NCBI GenBank assembly: GCA_037043455.1
Contig: JAWPHD010001824.1
Coordinates: 228,493-292,492, forward strand
Direction of reading: 5' to 3'
Source: Cyrtodaria siliqua
Lineage: Eukaryota > Mollusca > Bivalvia > Adapedonta > Hiatellidae
Length of the DNA: 64,000 nt
The translations under genes were made by a program, and so were the position numbers. The notes beneath the pieces were generated by a model. The model made no database searches and was not told the origin of the DNA. It saw only the letters and a list, made by a program, of their open reading frames with translations. Shown here one piece after another: positions 29,496-41,894 of this stretch (its first letter is position 1; each line of letters opens with the position of its first letter).

Positions 29496-31466
29496 TCATG
29501 AAGGAATTTGGTACGTATGAGCATTTAATGTTTTTACATAGTCAGACTGACGATTATTCTTCTGTTGTCGATACCATCTATGGCGAGATTCCATGTTTCC
29601 ACGTCGTGTAAGTTTTCGTGTGTGGTACGTTGGGTTTTTAGCATTCTTTCGGTGGCATCGCATGTCTTCACTTATTTTATGCAGTGCCTGTTTTGGTGCA
29701 GCTGATAAATATATTCCCATGTTTGCTAACTTCATAAGTAGAGCATCACACTGTCCGTTATTGTGCCGTAATATTGCTGAAGAACAGCGACCTTCAAAAT
29801 TTCTAGAGTAATTCACATTTTTTGGTACACTCTTTGATAATGAGGCATTGAATGATTCACATGATTGGGTGTTGTAGTTGTGTAATGTGTTTTCGAGCGC
29901 GTGTTCACCAAGTCTGATTTTCAAAACTTCCTCTAAAAGTAATTTATCACTTTCTGTCATTCTCAGCGTGGTAATCTTGTGTGGGCCCAAGAAAGCAGAT
30001 CTCTCGAACCAGCACGTCTTTTGGCCGCCACTACAAACCAGAGAGTCCCGTCTACACTTACTACAGTCTCCATCATAGCAGAGGATTGTAGCTTTTACAG
30101 CTTTCTCTACGGTCTTAACCAGACACGGTAAGTTTCCACAGTGTTTAGTTATCGCACTTTTAAAGATGAGGCTACTTCTGGCCTTAACATCCAATGCAAA
30201 CACCTTTTGCAGTTTTTTCGAGTCATCTCTGGTTCTGCAACCCACAAACATCTCCCGGCTAAAAGTGGCTTTCATGCACTTTCGGGCCTGTGTCCGTGAC
30301 AAGTGGATGGGATCACACTGTTGTGTTATTTCCATATCAGGAAAAAGGACCTTGTACGCTTCCTGAAACCCTTTTTGAGCTTTTGCGTCCTGATCGGTTG
30401 TTAGTATTGTCACTTTAATACCTTTCTCGCCAAGTCGTTTGGCTATCGACTTTTCCATCTCGTATTCGCTATGAGGTGCAACATCCGGAATTGTGGCCGT
30501 GCACCCAGAGTGTCCACCAGGGCAGTTTACATCCACACCTTGTGTCCGTAAATATGCTCCAGCATAGCACAACTTATTTTCCACTTCGTAGTCCAGGATG
30601 AAGTGGTTTTCTGTCATTGACTCAGCAAACACACCGATTGCTTGGGATGCATTTTGGCCTGGCTTTGTTGCACTAACAATGGTTATGCTGTTGTACCGAC
30701 CATCAAACGAACCATGGACCTCGCTACCATCGAGACCGTGCTCAACCAGAATATTTTGCAGTAATTTTTGCTTGTCCAGCATGTCCGCTTTGTTAATTTT
30801 TACTGTTTCTCTAGCCACCTTGTTAGCTGTCTTTTGCATCGCAGACTTGGCTGGAGGTGGAATGTTCATTGCAGCTATTACTACACGGGCCCGGGTATTG
30901 CCCATCGGTGTATCTTGAAGCCCAATTTGAAGTGATACATTCGTTGTTGCAGCATTTGGTCCTGGTAGAGATGTGGGGATTTCTTCGAAAAACTTGTATT
31001 CCCCTGATATGAAGTCACAGTGTTTACATGTAAACGTGTATTTCCATGCTAGTCCCCATTTCTTGTTCGAATGAATTTCATACTCGGAATCTGAACATTG
31101 TGTAGTCTGGTGTTTCTTGTTGAGGTCATTTACTGCCTCCATCATTTTTCTGTTGCTGATAATACGGTTGCCATCAGTATCTCTTGAAAGCTCAATGTGT
31201 TTTTCCTTTTTTGCAGCAGCACTTGGGCGAAGAAATAGTGCATCCTGGTGACTGGTTGATACGAATGGTGATGTACACATCCCTGAATATAACTCAGCTC
31301 GTTTTATTTTTCTGTCAGGAGGCGGTGATGAAACCATCGACTGCTCGTACCGTAAACCCTTGTTGTAAGGTATGCAGTTCTTCTGAAACATTGCATGTTT
31401 CCTCTTTCTTTGGCCTTTAACCATTTTGGACTGAAGCAGTTGTGTTGCAACATGTACTATGACCAT
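29496..31466 (-). CDS. Mutator-like transposase, unit 2
   Basis: 656 residues, fully open. It differs from unit 1 by D649A near the C-terminus, outside the catalytic core. Confidence 0.78.
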   Translation of the reverse strand: MVIVHVATQLLQSKMVKGQRKRKHAMFQKNCIPYNKGLRYEQSMVSSPPPDRKIKRAELYSGMCTSPFVSTSHQDALFLRPSAAAKKEKHIELSRDTDGNRIISNRKMMEAVNDLNKKHQTTQCSDSEYEIHSNKKWGLAWKYTFTCKHCDFISGEYKFFEEIPTSLPGPNAATTNVSLQIGLQDTPMGNTRARVVIAAMNIPPPAKSAMQKTANKVARETVKINKADMLDKQKLLQNILVEHGLDGSEVHGSFDGRYNSITIVSATKPGQNASQAIGVFAESMTENHFILDYEVENKLCYAGAYLRTQGVDVNCPGGHSGCTATIPDVAPHSEYEMEKSIAKRLGEKGIKVTILTTDQDAKAQKGFQEAYKVLFPDMEITQQCDPIHLSRTQARKCMKATFSREMFVGCRTRDDSKKLQKVFALDVKARSSLIFKSAITKHCGNLPCLVKTVEKAVKATILCYDGDCSKCRRDSLVCSGGQKTCWFERSAFLGPHKITTLRMTESDKLLLEEVLKIRLGEHALENTLHNYNTQSCESFNASLSKSVPKNVNYSRNFEGRCSSAILRHNNGQCDALLMKLANMGIYLSAAPKQALHKISEDMRCHRKNAKNPTYHTRKLTRRGNMESRHRWYRQQKNNRQSDYVKTLNAHTYQIPS

Positions 31467-32218
31467 AACAACGTCATGTCATTTCCTGTATGACGTTAGG
31501 CAAATGACGCGACGTCGTTTCCCGTACTAACTATTTATAGAAGTAATGAATTCAATTTAAAAATTGTCTCTCGGTATTCTTTAAAGAGTGATTCATCGAA
31601 TATTTTACGGAAAAATACAATTTTTTGTAGTATATTTTGTTTTACAAACAGCCATATTTTTTTCCTTATCCTAACTCGCATGGTAAGTTAATATATTTTC
31701 AAAATGTGAATATTATTCACTTAATAGCTGCCAAATTTCAGTCATTTATCAAAACAAACAAAAATGTTATAACCATTTTAGAAATGTTAGTCCAGTGCGG
31801 ACATAGTGCTATTTTGCAAAAAAATTGAAAATATGACCAAAACTAGATTGTCTATAAAAAAAAAACTCTCGACTTATTTCAATATATTTTATGCTTGGTG
31901 TTAAGAGTATATCAGTACAAGTAAGGGCTAGTAACTTTTGACAATTTTTCAATTTTCTGGATTTCAGTAGAATTTTTCTCTTTCGGAAAATATTTAAAAA
32001 AAAGTATACTTCTGATATTGTTCATATATATTTTTTTTTTTTTCATTCAAGTCAAGCTCACATATTGAAACTGACTTTTTTCATGTAGCACTGATGATAC
32101 ATAGAAGATCCAATAATTTTTTTAAATTGTATCTAGCTTAACTTTGTTACATTTTCAATTTCAGTAGTGATGGTTACTAAAATCTAGGGGCTACTTTGGT
32201 TGAATTGACGCAGAGTCG

Positions 32219-32584
32219 ATGGGTGTATTGAAGTGTGAATGGCGGATACACTGTTGGAGTGACCGATTCCATATTTTGGATTCATCAGAGCTGAATGTTG
32301 GTGAGTACATATACCTACTTTCAATTCCAAAAATTGCAGGATTGGTTCCATATAGGACTTGGACCGGTAACCAGACAGGTCAAAAGTTGAAAATGGTCGT
32401 ACTCGAAAGTAGTACCATCAGAGGTGTTATTTGGGACTGTGTAATTGATTTAGTACATAAAAGAGGTAGGTATATTTACTGTTGTTGTTTTGAGGATAGA
32501 TTTCCAAAGATATGGGTGCAAAAAGCAAAGGAATCGGTCATCAGAGTGCTGAGTGGTACTACTTTGTATGAGGTAAGATTTTAA
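32219..32584 (+). CDS. Small ORF of unknown function, unit 2/3
   Basis: Intact 121-codon copy with Arg84. Confidence 0.35.
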   Translation: MGVLKCEWRIHCWSDRFHILDSSELNVGEYIYLLSIPKIAGLVPYRTWTGNQTGQKLKMVVLESSTIRGVIWDCVIDLVHKRGRYIYCCCFEDRFPKIWVQKAKESVIRVLSGTTLYEVRF

Positions 32585-33093
32585 ACAAAATGAGGTGCGG
32601 TTTGGCTGTTGTTGTCAAAAAAGGTCATCTACTTTCATTTTGAGTCAAATGCTGGTGCATAGAGCAGTTGTGGTCATTGTTGTTTTGCTATTTTTGTGTT
32701 TTGTCGTCACGTATATACATTTTATTGGATATTTGAAGTGTCACGGAGCATTAGGGTAAGTGTTATTCTTTGTAGAGCTAACATTACGGTCTATGTGAAA
32801 ATAATGGTGGTTCAAATCCTTTATAAAGACACCGGTATGTATATAAATCTGCTCATCTGAATGAAATGACTCAATTCAGCACTCAAACAATATTTTTATC
32901 TTGAAAGGTAAGTGTCAATGCACAATTTGTGGACATTTCAAGTTCTTTATGTATTGAAAACAGCATTTAATGCCACTCGGAGAACCTCGGAGAACCTCAG
33001 AATATTGGATTTTACCAAAAACAAGGTTTGTTGTTGATTTGTTTACATATGCAAATTAGAAATTAATACTCAGCCAGCTTCCAGAAGGTTGCA

Positions 33094-33477
33094 ATGGAGG
33101 TGCCTTATCAAGATTACATTAGAAAAAATCTTCTGCGAAAAACTCAACTGTCTGAGAATGGTCATTGTCAGTTATGGACTGGTGGGGCAAGCAAGGCTGG
33201 TTATGGACAGTGCCATTGGCTAGGACCCGATTGGAAGCGACAGAAAAGTTCATGTTTCGTACACAGGTTGGCCATGTGCTTGAAGTTGAAGACCATGGAT
33301 CTTGGGCCCCGTGGCATGTGTGTTAGTCATTTATGTCACAACAAGTTGTGTTTAACAGCAGAACATCTGTCGCTTGAGCCCCAGGCTATTAATAACCAGA
33401 GGGAAAGTTGCGTATCAGACAGGACTTGCCGGGGACATGGTGGACTTCCAAACTGCCTTCTACTCTTCAAGATTTAG
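33094..33477 (+). CDS. His-Me finger endonuclease, unit 3
   Basis: 127 residues, intact and identical in protein to units 1 and 2. Confidence 0.8.
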   Translation: MEVPYQDYIRKNLLRKTQLSENGHCQLWTGGASKAGYGQCHWLGPDWKRQKSSCFVHRLAMCLKLKTMDLGPRGMCVSHLCHNKLCLTAEHLSLEPQAINNQRESCVSDRTCRGHGGLPNCLLLFKI

Positions 33478-33491
33478 CTGGTATTAAATCA

Positions 33492-33778
33492 TTCTTCTTC
33501 TTCTTCTTCTTCTTCTTCTTCTTCTTCTTCTTCTTCTTCTTCCTTGCTTCTTCTTCTTCTTCTTCTTCTTCTTCTTCTTCTTCTTCTTCTTCTTCTTCTT
33601 CTTCTTCTTCTTCTTCTTCTTCTTCTTCTTGCTTCTTCTTATTGCTTCTTGCTTCTTTCTTCTTCTTGCTTCTTCTTCTTCTTGCTTCTTCTTCTTGATT
33701 CTTTCTTCTTCTTCTTCTTCTTCTTCTTCTTGCTTCTTCTTCTTCTTCTTCTTCTTCTTCTTCTTCTTCTTCTTCTTC
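33492..33778 (+). repeat. TTC/GAA tract, unit 3 (287 bp)
   Basis: Shorter first block and longer second block than unit 2; single TTATTGC interruption. Confidence 0.95.
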
Positions 33779-34148
33779 AATTGATGGACTCAAAACATGC
33801 ACATGAAATGCCATTGAAATTGCATGTTAAAATAGACCTAATATAGATTTCCAGTATTCTTGATTATGTTTACAAAAAAAAAGTTTAATCTAGTCACTGC
33901 GGCCATTGAATAATAAATACAAACTTGATACATATGTGAATTAAGAAAGCATAATTAAGGAAATATGTGCTTTGATCAGTTCACATCTTTATCTTGAAGT
34001 TTGTCTTTATTATTCAACACCAACACTGACTTGTTAAACGTGTAAACATACTAAACTGGAAGTCCTATTTTAATTGCACTTTCATCTTGTGCCTGTAATA
34101 TACAATTACGTTTGTTTGTGTTTTTAGTGTCTGTCTGTCTGTCTGTCT

Positions 34149-34181
<33 letters not shown>

Positions 34182-34339
34182 CAGCATTTTGCTTGTTACT
34201 GGTATTTTAATGCAGAGAAATCAACAGAAAGTAAGTAAGTTTGAATTTTATTTTATTAATTTTCTTTCCCTGTCATTCGGTTTAATATGTACAACAACAA
34301 CAGAAGCACTGTTCAATGTTCAAATTCAGTGTAAATGCC

Positions 34340-36310
34340 TCATGAAGGAATTTGGTACGTATGATCATTTAATGTTTTTACATAGTCAGACTGACGATTA
34401 TTCTTCTGTTGTCGATACCATCTATGGCGAGATTCCATGTTTCCACGTCGGGTAAGTTTTCGTGTGTGGTACGTTGGGTTTTTAGCATTCTTTCGGTGGC
34501 ATCGCATGTCTTCACTTATTTTATGCAGTGCCTGTTTTGGTGCAGCTGATAAATATATTCCCATGTTTGCTAACTTCATAAGTAGAGCATCACACTGTCC
34601 GTTATTGTGCCGTAATATTGCTGAAGAACAGCGACCTTCAAAATTTCTAGAGTAATTCACATTTTTTGGTACACTCTTTGATAATGAGGCATTGAATGAT
34701 TCACATGATTGGGTGTTGTAGTTGTGTAATGTGTTTTCGAGCGCGTGTTCACCAAGTCTGATTTTCAAAACTTCCTCTAAAAGTAATTTATCACTTTCTG
34801 TCATTCTCAGCGTGGTAATCTTGTGTGGGCCCAAGAAAGCAGATCTCTCGAACCAGCACGTCTTTTGGCCGCCACTACAAACCAGAGAGTCCCGTCTACA
34901 CTTACTACAGTCTCCATCATAGCAGAGGATTGTAGCTTTTACAGCTTTCTCTACGGTCTTAACCAGACACGGTAAGTTTCCACAGTGTTTAGTTATCGCA
35001 CTTTTAAAGATGAGGCTACTTCTGGCCTTAACATCCAATGCAAACACCTTTTGCAGTTTTTTCGAGTCATCTCTGGTTCTGCAACCCACAAACATCTCCC
35101 GGCTAAAAGTGGCTTTCATGCACTTTCGGGCCTGTGTCCGTGACAAGTGGATGGGATCACACTGTTGTGTTATTTCCATATCAGGAAAAAGGACCTTGTA
35201 CGCTTCCTGAAACCCTTTTTGAGCTTTTGCGTCCTGATCGGTTGTTAGTATTGTCACTTTAATACCTTTCTCGCCAAGTCGTTTGGCTATCGACTTTTCC
35301 ATCTCGTATTCGCTATGAGGTGCAACATCCGGAATTGTGGCCGTGCACCCAGAGTGTCCACCAGGGCAGTTTACATCCACACCTTGTGTCCGTAAATATG
35401 CTCCAGCATAGCACAACTTATTTTCCACTTCGTAGTCCAGGATGAAGTGGTTTTCTGTCATTGACTCAGCAAACACACCGATTGCTTGGGATGCATTTTG
35501 GCCTGGCTTTGTTGCACTAACAATGGTTATGCTGTTGTACCGACCATCAAACGAACCATGGACCTCGCTACCATCGAGACCGTGCTCAACCAGAATATTT
35601 TGCAGTAATTTTTGCTTGTCCAGCATGTCCGCTTTGTTAATTTTTACTGTTTCTCTAGCCACCTTGTTAGCTGTCTTTTGCATCGCAGACTTGGCTGGAG
35701 GTGGAATGTTCATTGCAGCTATTACTACACGGGCCCGGGTATTGCCCATCGGTGTATCTTGAAGCCCAATTTGAAGTGATACATTCGTTGTTGCAGCATT
35801 TGGTCCTGGTAGAGATGTGGGGATTTCTTCGAAAAACTTGTATTCCCCTGATATGAAGTCACAGTGTTTACATGTAAACGTGTATTTCCATGCTAGTCCC
35901 CATTTCTTGTTCGAATGAATTTCATACTCGGAATCTGAACATTGTGTAGTCTGGTGTTTCTTGTTGAGGTCATTTACTGCCTCCATCATTTTTCTGTTGC
36001 TGATAATACGGTTGCCATCAGTATCTCTTGAAAGCTCAATGTGTTTTTCCTTTTTTGCAGCAGCACTTGGGCGAAGAAATAGTGCATCCTGGTGACTGGT
36101 TGATACGAATGGTGATGTACACATCCCTGAATATAACTCAGCTCGTTTTATTTTTCTGTCAGGAGGCGGTGATGAAACCATCGACTGCTCGTACCGTAAA
36201 CCCTTGTTGTAAGGTATGCAGTTCTTCTGAAACATTGCATGTTTCCTCTTTCTTTGGCCTTTAACCATTTTGGACTGAAGCAGTTGTGTTGCAACATGTA
36301 CTATGACCAT
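34340..36310 (-). CDS. Mutator-like transposase, unit 3
   Basis: 656 residues, fully open, same protein as unit 1. Confidence 0.78.
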   Translation of the reverse strand: MVIVHVATQLLQSKMVKGQRKRKHAMFQKNCIPYNKGLRYEQSMVSSPPPDRKIKRAELYSGMCTSPFVSTSHQDALFLRPSAAAKKEKHIELSRDTDGNRIISNRKMMEAVNDLNKKHQTTQCSDSEYEIHSNKKWGLAWKYTFTCKHCDFISGEYKFFEEIPTSLPGPNAATTNVSLQIGLQDTPMGNTRARVVIAAMNIPPPAKSAMQKTANKVARETVKINKADMLDKQKLLQNILVEHGLDGSEVHGSFDGRYNSITIVSATKPGQNASQAIGVFAESMTENHFILDYEVENKLCYAGAYLRTQGVDVNCPGGHSGCTATIPDVAPHSEYEMEKSIAKRLGEKGIKVTILTTDQDAKAQKGFQEAYKVLFPDMEITQQCDPIHLSRTQARKCMKATFSREMFVGCRTRDDSKKLQKVFALDVKARSSLIFKSAITKHCGNLPCLVKTVEKAVKATILCYDGDCSKCRRDSLVCSGGQKTCWFERSAFLGPHKITTLRMTESDKLLLEEVLKIRLGEHALENTLHNYNTQSCESFNASLSKSVPKNVNYSRNFEGRCSSAILRHNNGQCDALLMKLANMGIYLSAAPKQALHKISEDMRCHRKNAKNPTYHTRKLTRRGNMESRHRWYRQQKNNRQSDYVKTLNDHTYQIPS

Positions 36311-37062
36311 AACAACGTCATGTCATTTCCTGTATGACGTTAGGCAAATGACGCGACGTCGTTTCCCGTACTAACTATTTATAGAAGTAATGAATTCAAT
36401 TTAAAAATTGTCTCTCGGTATTCTTTAAAGAGTGATTCATCGAATATTTTACGGAAAAATACAATTTTTTGTAGTATATTTTGTTTTACAAACAGCCATA
36501 TTTTTTTCCTTATCCTAACTCGCATGGTAAGTTAATATATTTTCAAAATGTGAATATTATTCACTTAATAGCTGCCAAATTTCAGTCATTTATCAAAACA
36601 AACAAAAATGTCATAACCATTTTAGAAATGTTAGTCCAGTGCGGACATAGTGCTATTTTGCAAAAAAATTGAAAATATGACCAAAACTAGATTGTCTATA
36701 AAAAAAAAACTCTCGACTTATTTCAATATATTTTATGCTTGGTGTTAAGAGTATATCAGTACAAGTAAGGGCTAGTAACTTTTGACAATTTTTCAATTTT
36801 CTGGATTTCAGTAGAATTTTTCTCTTTCGGAAAATATTTAAAAAAAAGTATACTTCTGATATTGTTCATATATATTTTTTTTTTTTTCATTCAAGTCAAG
36901 CTCACATATTGAAACTGACTTTTTTCATGTAGCACTGATGATACATAGAAGATCCAATAATTTTTTTAAATTGTATCTAGCTTAACTTTGTTACATTTTC
37001 AATTTCAGTAGTGATGGTTACTAAAATCTAGGGGCTACTTTGGTTGAATTGACGCAGAGTCG

Positions 37063-37428
37063 ATGGGTGTATTGAAGTGTGAATGGCGGATACACTGTTG
37101 GAGTGACCGATTCCATATTTTGGATTCATCAGAGCTGAATGTTGGTGAGTACATATACCTACTTTCAATTCCAAAAATTGCAGGATTGGTTCCATATAGG
37201 ACTTGGACCGGTAACCAGACAGGTCAAAAGTTGAAAATGGTCGTACTCGAAAGTAGTACCATCAGAGGTGTTATTTGGGACTGTGTAATTGATTTAGTAC
37301 ATAAAAGAGGTAGGTATATTTACTGTTGTTGTTTTGAGGATAGATTTCCAAAGATATGGGTGCAAAAAGCAAAGGAATCGGTCATCAGAGTGCTGAGTGG
37401 TACTACTTTGTATGAGGTAAGATTTTAA
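37063..37428 (+). CDS. Small ORF of unknown function, unit 3/4
   Basis: Intact 121-codon copy with Arg84. Confidence 0.35.
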   Translation: MGVLKCEWRIHCWSDRFHILDSSELNVGEYIYLLSIPKIAGLVPYRTWTGNQTGQKLKMVVLESSTIRGVIWDCVIDLVHKRGRYIYCCCFEDRFPKIWVQKAKESVIRVLSGTTLYEVRF

Positions 37429-37937
37429 ACAAAATGAGGTGCGGTTTGGCTGTTGTTGTCAAAAAAGGTCATCTACTTTCATTTTGAGTCAAATGCTGGT
37501 GCATAGAGCAGTTGTGGTCATTGTTGTTTTGCTATTTTTGTGTTTTGTCGTCACGTATATACATTTTATTGGATATTTGAAGTGTCACGGAGCATTAGGG
37601 TAAGTGTTATTCTTTGTAGAGCTAACATTACGGTCTATGTGAAAATAATGGTGGTTCAAATCCTTTATGAAGACACCGGTATGTATATAAATCTGCTCAT
37701 CTGAATGAAATGACTCAATTCAGCACTCAAACAATATTTTTATCTTGAAAGGTAAGTGTCAATGCACAATTTGTGGACATTTCAAGTTCTTTATGTATTG
37801 AAAAGAGCATTTAATGCCACTCGGAGAACCTCGGAGAACCTCAGAATCTTGGATTTTACCAAAAACAAGGTTTGTTGTTGATTTGTTTACATATGCAAAT
37901 TAGAAATTAATACTCAGCCAGCTTCCAGAAGGTTGCA

Positions 37938-38321
37938 ATGGAGGTGCCTTATCAAGATTACATTAGAAAAAATCTTCTGCGAAAAACTCAACTGTCTGAG
38001 AATGGTCATTGTCAGTTATGGACTGGTGGGGCAAGCAAGGCTGGTTATGGACAGTGCCATTGGCTAGGACCCGATTGGAAGCGACAGAAAAGTTCATGTT
38101 TCGTACACAGGTTGGCCATGTGCTTGAAGTTGAAGACCATGGATCTTGGGCCCCGTGGCATGTGTGTTAGTCATTTATGTCACAACAAGTTGTGTTTAAC
38201 AGCAGAACATCTGTCGCTTGAGCCCCAGGCTATTAATAACCAGAGGGAAAGTTGCGTATCAGACAGGACTTGCCGGGGACATGGTGGACTTCCAAACTGC
38301 CTTCTACTCTTCAAGATTTAG
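37938..38321 (+). CDS. His-Me finger endonuclease, unit 4
   Basis: 127 residues, intact, no amino-acid change. Confidence 0.8.
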   Translation: MEVPYQDYIRKNLLRKTQLSENGHCQLWTGGASKAGYGQCHWLGPDWKRQKSSCFVHRLAMCLKLKTMDLGPRGMCVSHLCHNKLCLTAEHLSLEPQAINNQRESCVSDRTCRGHGGLPNCLLLFKI

Positions 38322-38335
38322 CTGGTATTAAATCA

Positions 38336-38610
38336 TTCTTCTTCTTCTTCTTCTTCTTCTTCTTCTTCTTCTTCTTCTTCTTCTTCTTCCTTGCTTCTTC
38401 TTCTTCTTCTTCTTCTTCTTCTTCTTCTTCTTCTTCTTCTTCTTCTTCTTCTTGCTTCTTCTTATTGCTTCTTGCTTCTTTCTTCTTCTTGCTTCTTCTT
38501 CTTCTTGCTTCTTCTTCTTGATTCTTTCTTCTTCTTCTTCTTCTTCTTCTTCAGGCTTCTTCTTCTTCTTCTTCTTCTTCTTCTTCTTCTTCTTCTTCTT
38601 CTTCTTCTTC
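38336..38610 (+). repeat. TTC/GAA tract, unit 4 (275 bp)
   Basis: Shortest tract. A private TTCAGGCTTC interruption (near 38551-38560) replaces TTCTTGCTTC. Confidence 0.95.
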
Positions 38611-38980
38611 AATTGATGGACTCAAAACATGCACATGAAATGCCATTGAAATTGCATGTTAAAATAGACCTAATATAGATTTCCAGTATTCTTGATTATG
38701 TTTACAAAAAAAAAGTTTAATCTAGTCACTGCGGCCATTGAATAATAAATACAAACTTGATACATATGTGAATTAAGAAAGCATAATTAAGGAAATATGT
38801 GCTTTGATCAGTTCACATCTTTATCTTGAAGTTTGTCTTTATTATTCAACACCAACACTGACTTGTTAAACGTGTAAACATACTAAACTGGAAGTCCTAT
38901 TTTAATTGCACTTTCATCTTGTGCCTGTAATATACAATTACGTTTGTTTGTGTTTTTAGTGTCTGTCTGTCTGTCTGTCT

Positions 38981-39013
<33 letters not shown>

Positions 39014-39171
39014 CAGCATTTTGCTTGTTACTGGTATTTTAATGCAGAGAAATCAACAGAAAGTAAGTAAGTTTGAATTTTATTTTATTAATTTTCTTTC
39101 CCTGTCATTCGGTTTAATATGTACAACAACAACAGAAGCACTGTTCAATGTTCAAATTCAGTGTAAATGCC

Positions 39172-41142
39172 TCATGAAGGAATTTGGTACGTATGAGCAT
39201 TTAATGTTTTTACATAGTCAGACTGACGATTATTCTTCTGTTGTCGATACCATCTATGGCGAGATTCCATGTTTCCACGTCGGGTAAGTTTTCGTGTGTG
39301 GTACGTTGGGTTTTTAGCATTCTTTCGGTGGCATCGCATGGTTTCACTTATTTTATGCAGTGCCTGTTTTGGTGCAGCTGATAAATATATTCCCATGTTT
39401 GCTAACTTCATAAGTAGAGCATCACACTGTCCGTTATTGTGCCGTAATATTGCTGAAGAACAGCGACCTTCAAAATTTCTAGAGTAATTCACATTTTTTG
39501 GTACACTCTTTGATAATGAGGCATTGAATGATTCACATGATTGGGTGTTGTAGTTGTGTAATGTGTTTTCGAGCGCGTGTTCACCAAGTCTGATTTTCAA
39601 AACTTCCTCTAAAAGTAATTTATCACTTTCTGTCATTCTCAGCGTGGTAATCTTGTGTGGGCCCAAGAAAGCAGATCTCTCGAACCAGCACGTCTTTTGG
39701 CCGCCACTACAAACCAGAGAGTCCCGTCTACACTTACTACAGTCTCCATCATAGCAGAGGATTGTAGCTTTTACAGCTTTCTCTACGGTCTTAACCAGAC
39801 ACGGTAAGTTTCCACAGTGTTTAGTTATCGCACTTTTAAAGATGAGGCTACTTCTGGCCTTAACATCCAATGCAAACACCTTTTGCAGTTTTTTCGAGTC
39901 ATCTCTGGTTCTGCAACCCACAAACATCTCCCGGCTAAAAGTGGCTTTCATGCACTTTCGGGCCTGTGTCCGTGACAAGTGGATGGGATCACACTGTTGT
40001 GTTATTTCCATATCAGGAAAAAGGACCTTGTACGCTTCCTGAAACCCTTTTTGAGCTTTTGCGTCCTGATCGGTTGTTAGTATTGTCACTTTAATACCTT
40101 TCTCGCCAAGTCGTTTGGCTATCGACTTTTCCATCTCGTATTCGCTATGAGGTGCAACATCCGGAATTGTGGCCGTGCACCCAGAGTGTCCACCAGGGCA
40201 GTTTACATCCACACCTTGTGTCCGTAAATATGCTCCAGCATAGCACAACTTATTTTCCACTTCGTAGTCCAGGATGAAGTGGTTTTCTGTCATTGACTCA
40301 GCAAACACACCGATTGCTTGGGATGCATTTTGGCCTGGCTTTGTTGCACTAACAATGGTTATGCTGTTGTACCGACCATCAAACGAACCATGGACCTCGC
40401 TACCATCGAGACCGTGCTCAACCAGAATATTTTGCAGTAATTTTTGCTTGTCCAGCATGTCCGCTTTGTTAATTTTTACTGTTTCTCTAGCCACCTTGTT
40501 AGCTGTCTTTTGCATCGCAGACTTGGCTGGAGGTGGAATGTTCATTGCAGCTATTACTACACGGGCCCGGGTATTGCCCATCGGTGTATCTTGAAGCCCA
40601 ATTTGAAGTGATACATTCGTTGTTGCAGCATTTGGTCCTGGTAGAGATGTGGGGATTTCTTCGAAAAACTTGTATTCCCCTGATATGAAGTCACAGTGTT
40701 TACATGTAAACGTGTATTTCCATGCTAGTCCCCATTTCTTGTTCGAATGAATTTCATACTCGGAATCTGAACATTGTGTAGTCTGGTGTTTCTTGTTGAG
40801 GTCATTTACTGCCTCCATCATTTTTCTGTTGCTGATAATACGGTTGCCATCAGTATCTCTTGAAAGCTCAATGTGTTTTTCCTTTTTTGCAGCAGCACTT
40901 GGGCGAAGAAATAGTGCATCCTGGTGACTGGTTGATACGAATGGTGATGTACACATCCCTGAATATAACTCAGCTCGTTTTATTTTTCTGTCAGGAGGCG
41001 GTGATGAAACCATCGACTGCTCGTACCGTAAACCCTTGTTGTAAGGTATGCAGTTCTTCTGAAACATTGCATGTTTCCTCTTTCTTTGGCCTTTAACCAT
41101 TTTGGACTGAAGCAGTTGTGTTGCAACATGTACTATGACCAT
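39172..41142 (-). CDS. Mutator-like transposase, unit 4
   Basis: 656 residues, fully open. Changes are D649A and, from a two-base difference, D601T, both in the C-terminal tail. Confidence 0.78.
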   Translation of the reverse strand: MVIVHVATQLLQSKMVKGQRKRKHAMFQKNCIPYNKGLRYEQSMVSSPPPDRKIKRAELYSGMCTSPFVSTSHQDALFLRPSAAAKKEKHIELSRDTDGNRIISNRKMMEAVNDLNKKHQTTQCSDSEYEIHSNKKWGLAWKYTFTCKHCDFISGEYKFFEEIPTSLPGPNAATTNVSLQIGLQDTPMGNTRARVVIAAMNIPPPAKSAMQKTANKVARETVKINKADMLDKQKLLQNILVEHGLDGSEVHGSFDGRYNSITIVSATKPGQNASQAIGVFAESMTENHFILDYEVENKLCYAGAYLRTQGVDVNCPGGHSGCTATIPDVAPHSEYEMEKSIAKRLGEKGIKVTILTTDQDAKAQKGFQEAYKVLFPDMEITQQCDPIHLSRTQARKCMKATFSREMFVGCRTRDDSKKLQKVFALDVKARSSLIFKSAITKHCGNLPCLVKTVEKAVKATILCYDGDCSKCRRDSLVCSGGQKTCWFERSAFLGPHKITTLRMTESDKLLLEEVLKIRLGEHALENTLHNYNTQSCESFNASLSKSVPKNVNYSRNFEGRCSSAILRHNNGQCDALLMKLANMGIYLSAAPKQALHKISETMRCHRKNAKNPTYHTRKLTRRGNMESRHRWYRQQKNNRQSDYVKTLNAHTYQIPS

Positions 41143-41894
41143 AACAACGTCATGTCATTTCCTGTATGACGTTAGGCAAATGACGCGACGTCGTTTCCCG
41201 TACTAACTATTTATAGAAGTAATGAATTCAATTTAAAAATTGTCTCTCGGTATTCTTTAAAGAGTGATTCATCGAATATTTTACGGAAAAATACAATTTT
41301 TTGTAGTATATTTTGTTTTACAAACAGCCATATTTTTTTCCTTATCCTAACTCGCATGGTAAGTTAATATATTTTCAAAATGTGAATATTATTCACTTAA
41401 TAGCTGCCAAATTTCAGTCATTTATCAAAACAAACAAAAATGTTATAACCATTTTAGAAATGTTAGTCCAGTGCGGACATAGTGCTATTTTGCAAAAAAA
41501 TTGAAAATATGACCAAAACTAGATTGTCTATAAAAAAAAAACTCTCGACTTATTTCAATATATTTTATGCTTGGTGTTAAGAGTATATCAGTACAAGTAA
41601 GGGCTAGTAACTTTTGACAATTTTTCAATTTTCTGGATTTCAGTAGAATTTTTCTCTTTCGGAAAATATTTAAAAAAAAGTATACTTCTGATATTGTTCA
41701 TATATATTTTTTTTTTTTTCATTCAAGTCAAGCTCACATATTGAAACTGACTTTTTTCATGTAGCACTGATGATACATAGAAGATCCAATAATTTTTTTA
41801 AATTGTATCTAGCTTAACTTTGTTACATTTTCAATTTCAGTAGTGATGGTTACTAAAATCTAGGGGCTACTTTGGTTGAATTGACGCAGAGTCG

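Larger units (their letters stand above)
27487..32354 (+). repeat. Array unit 2 (4868 bp)
   Basis: Complete unit. It shares the D649A transposase variant with unit 4. Private bases include CTATTCACTGC (near 29045) in place of CTAGTCACTGC. Confidence 0.95.
32355..37198 (+). repeat. Array unit 3 (4844 bp)
   Basis: Complete unit. It shares two single-base variants with unit 5 only (CTTTATAAAGACACC near 32819 and CAGAATATTGG near 32998). Confidence 0.95.
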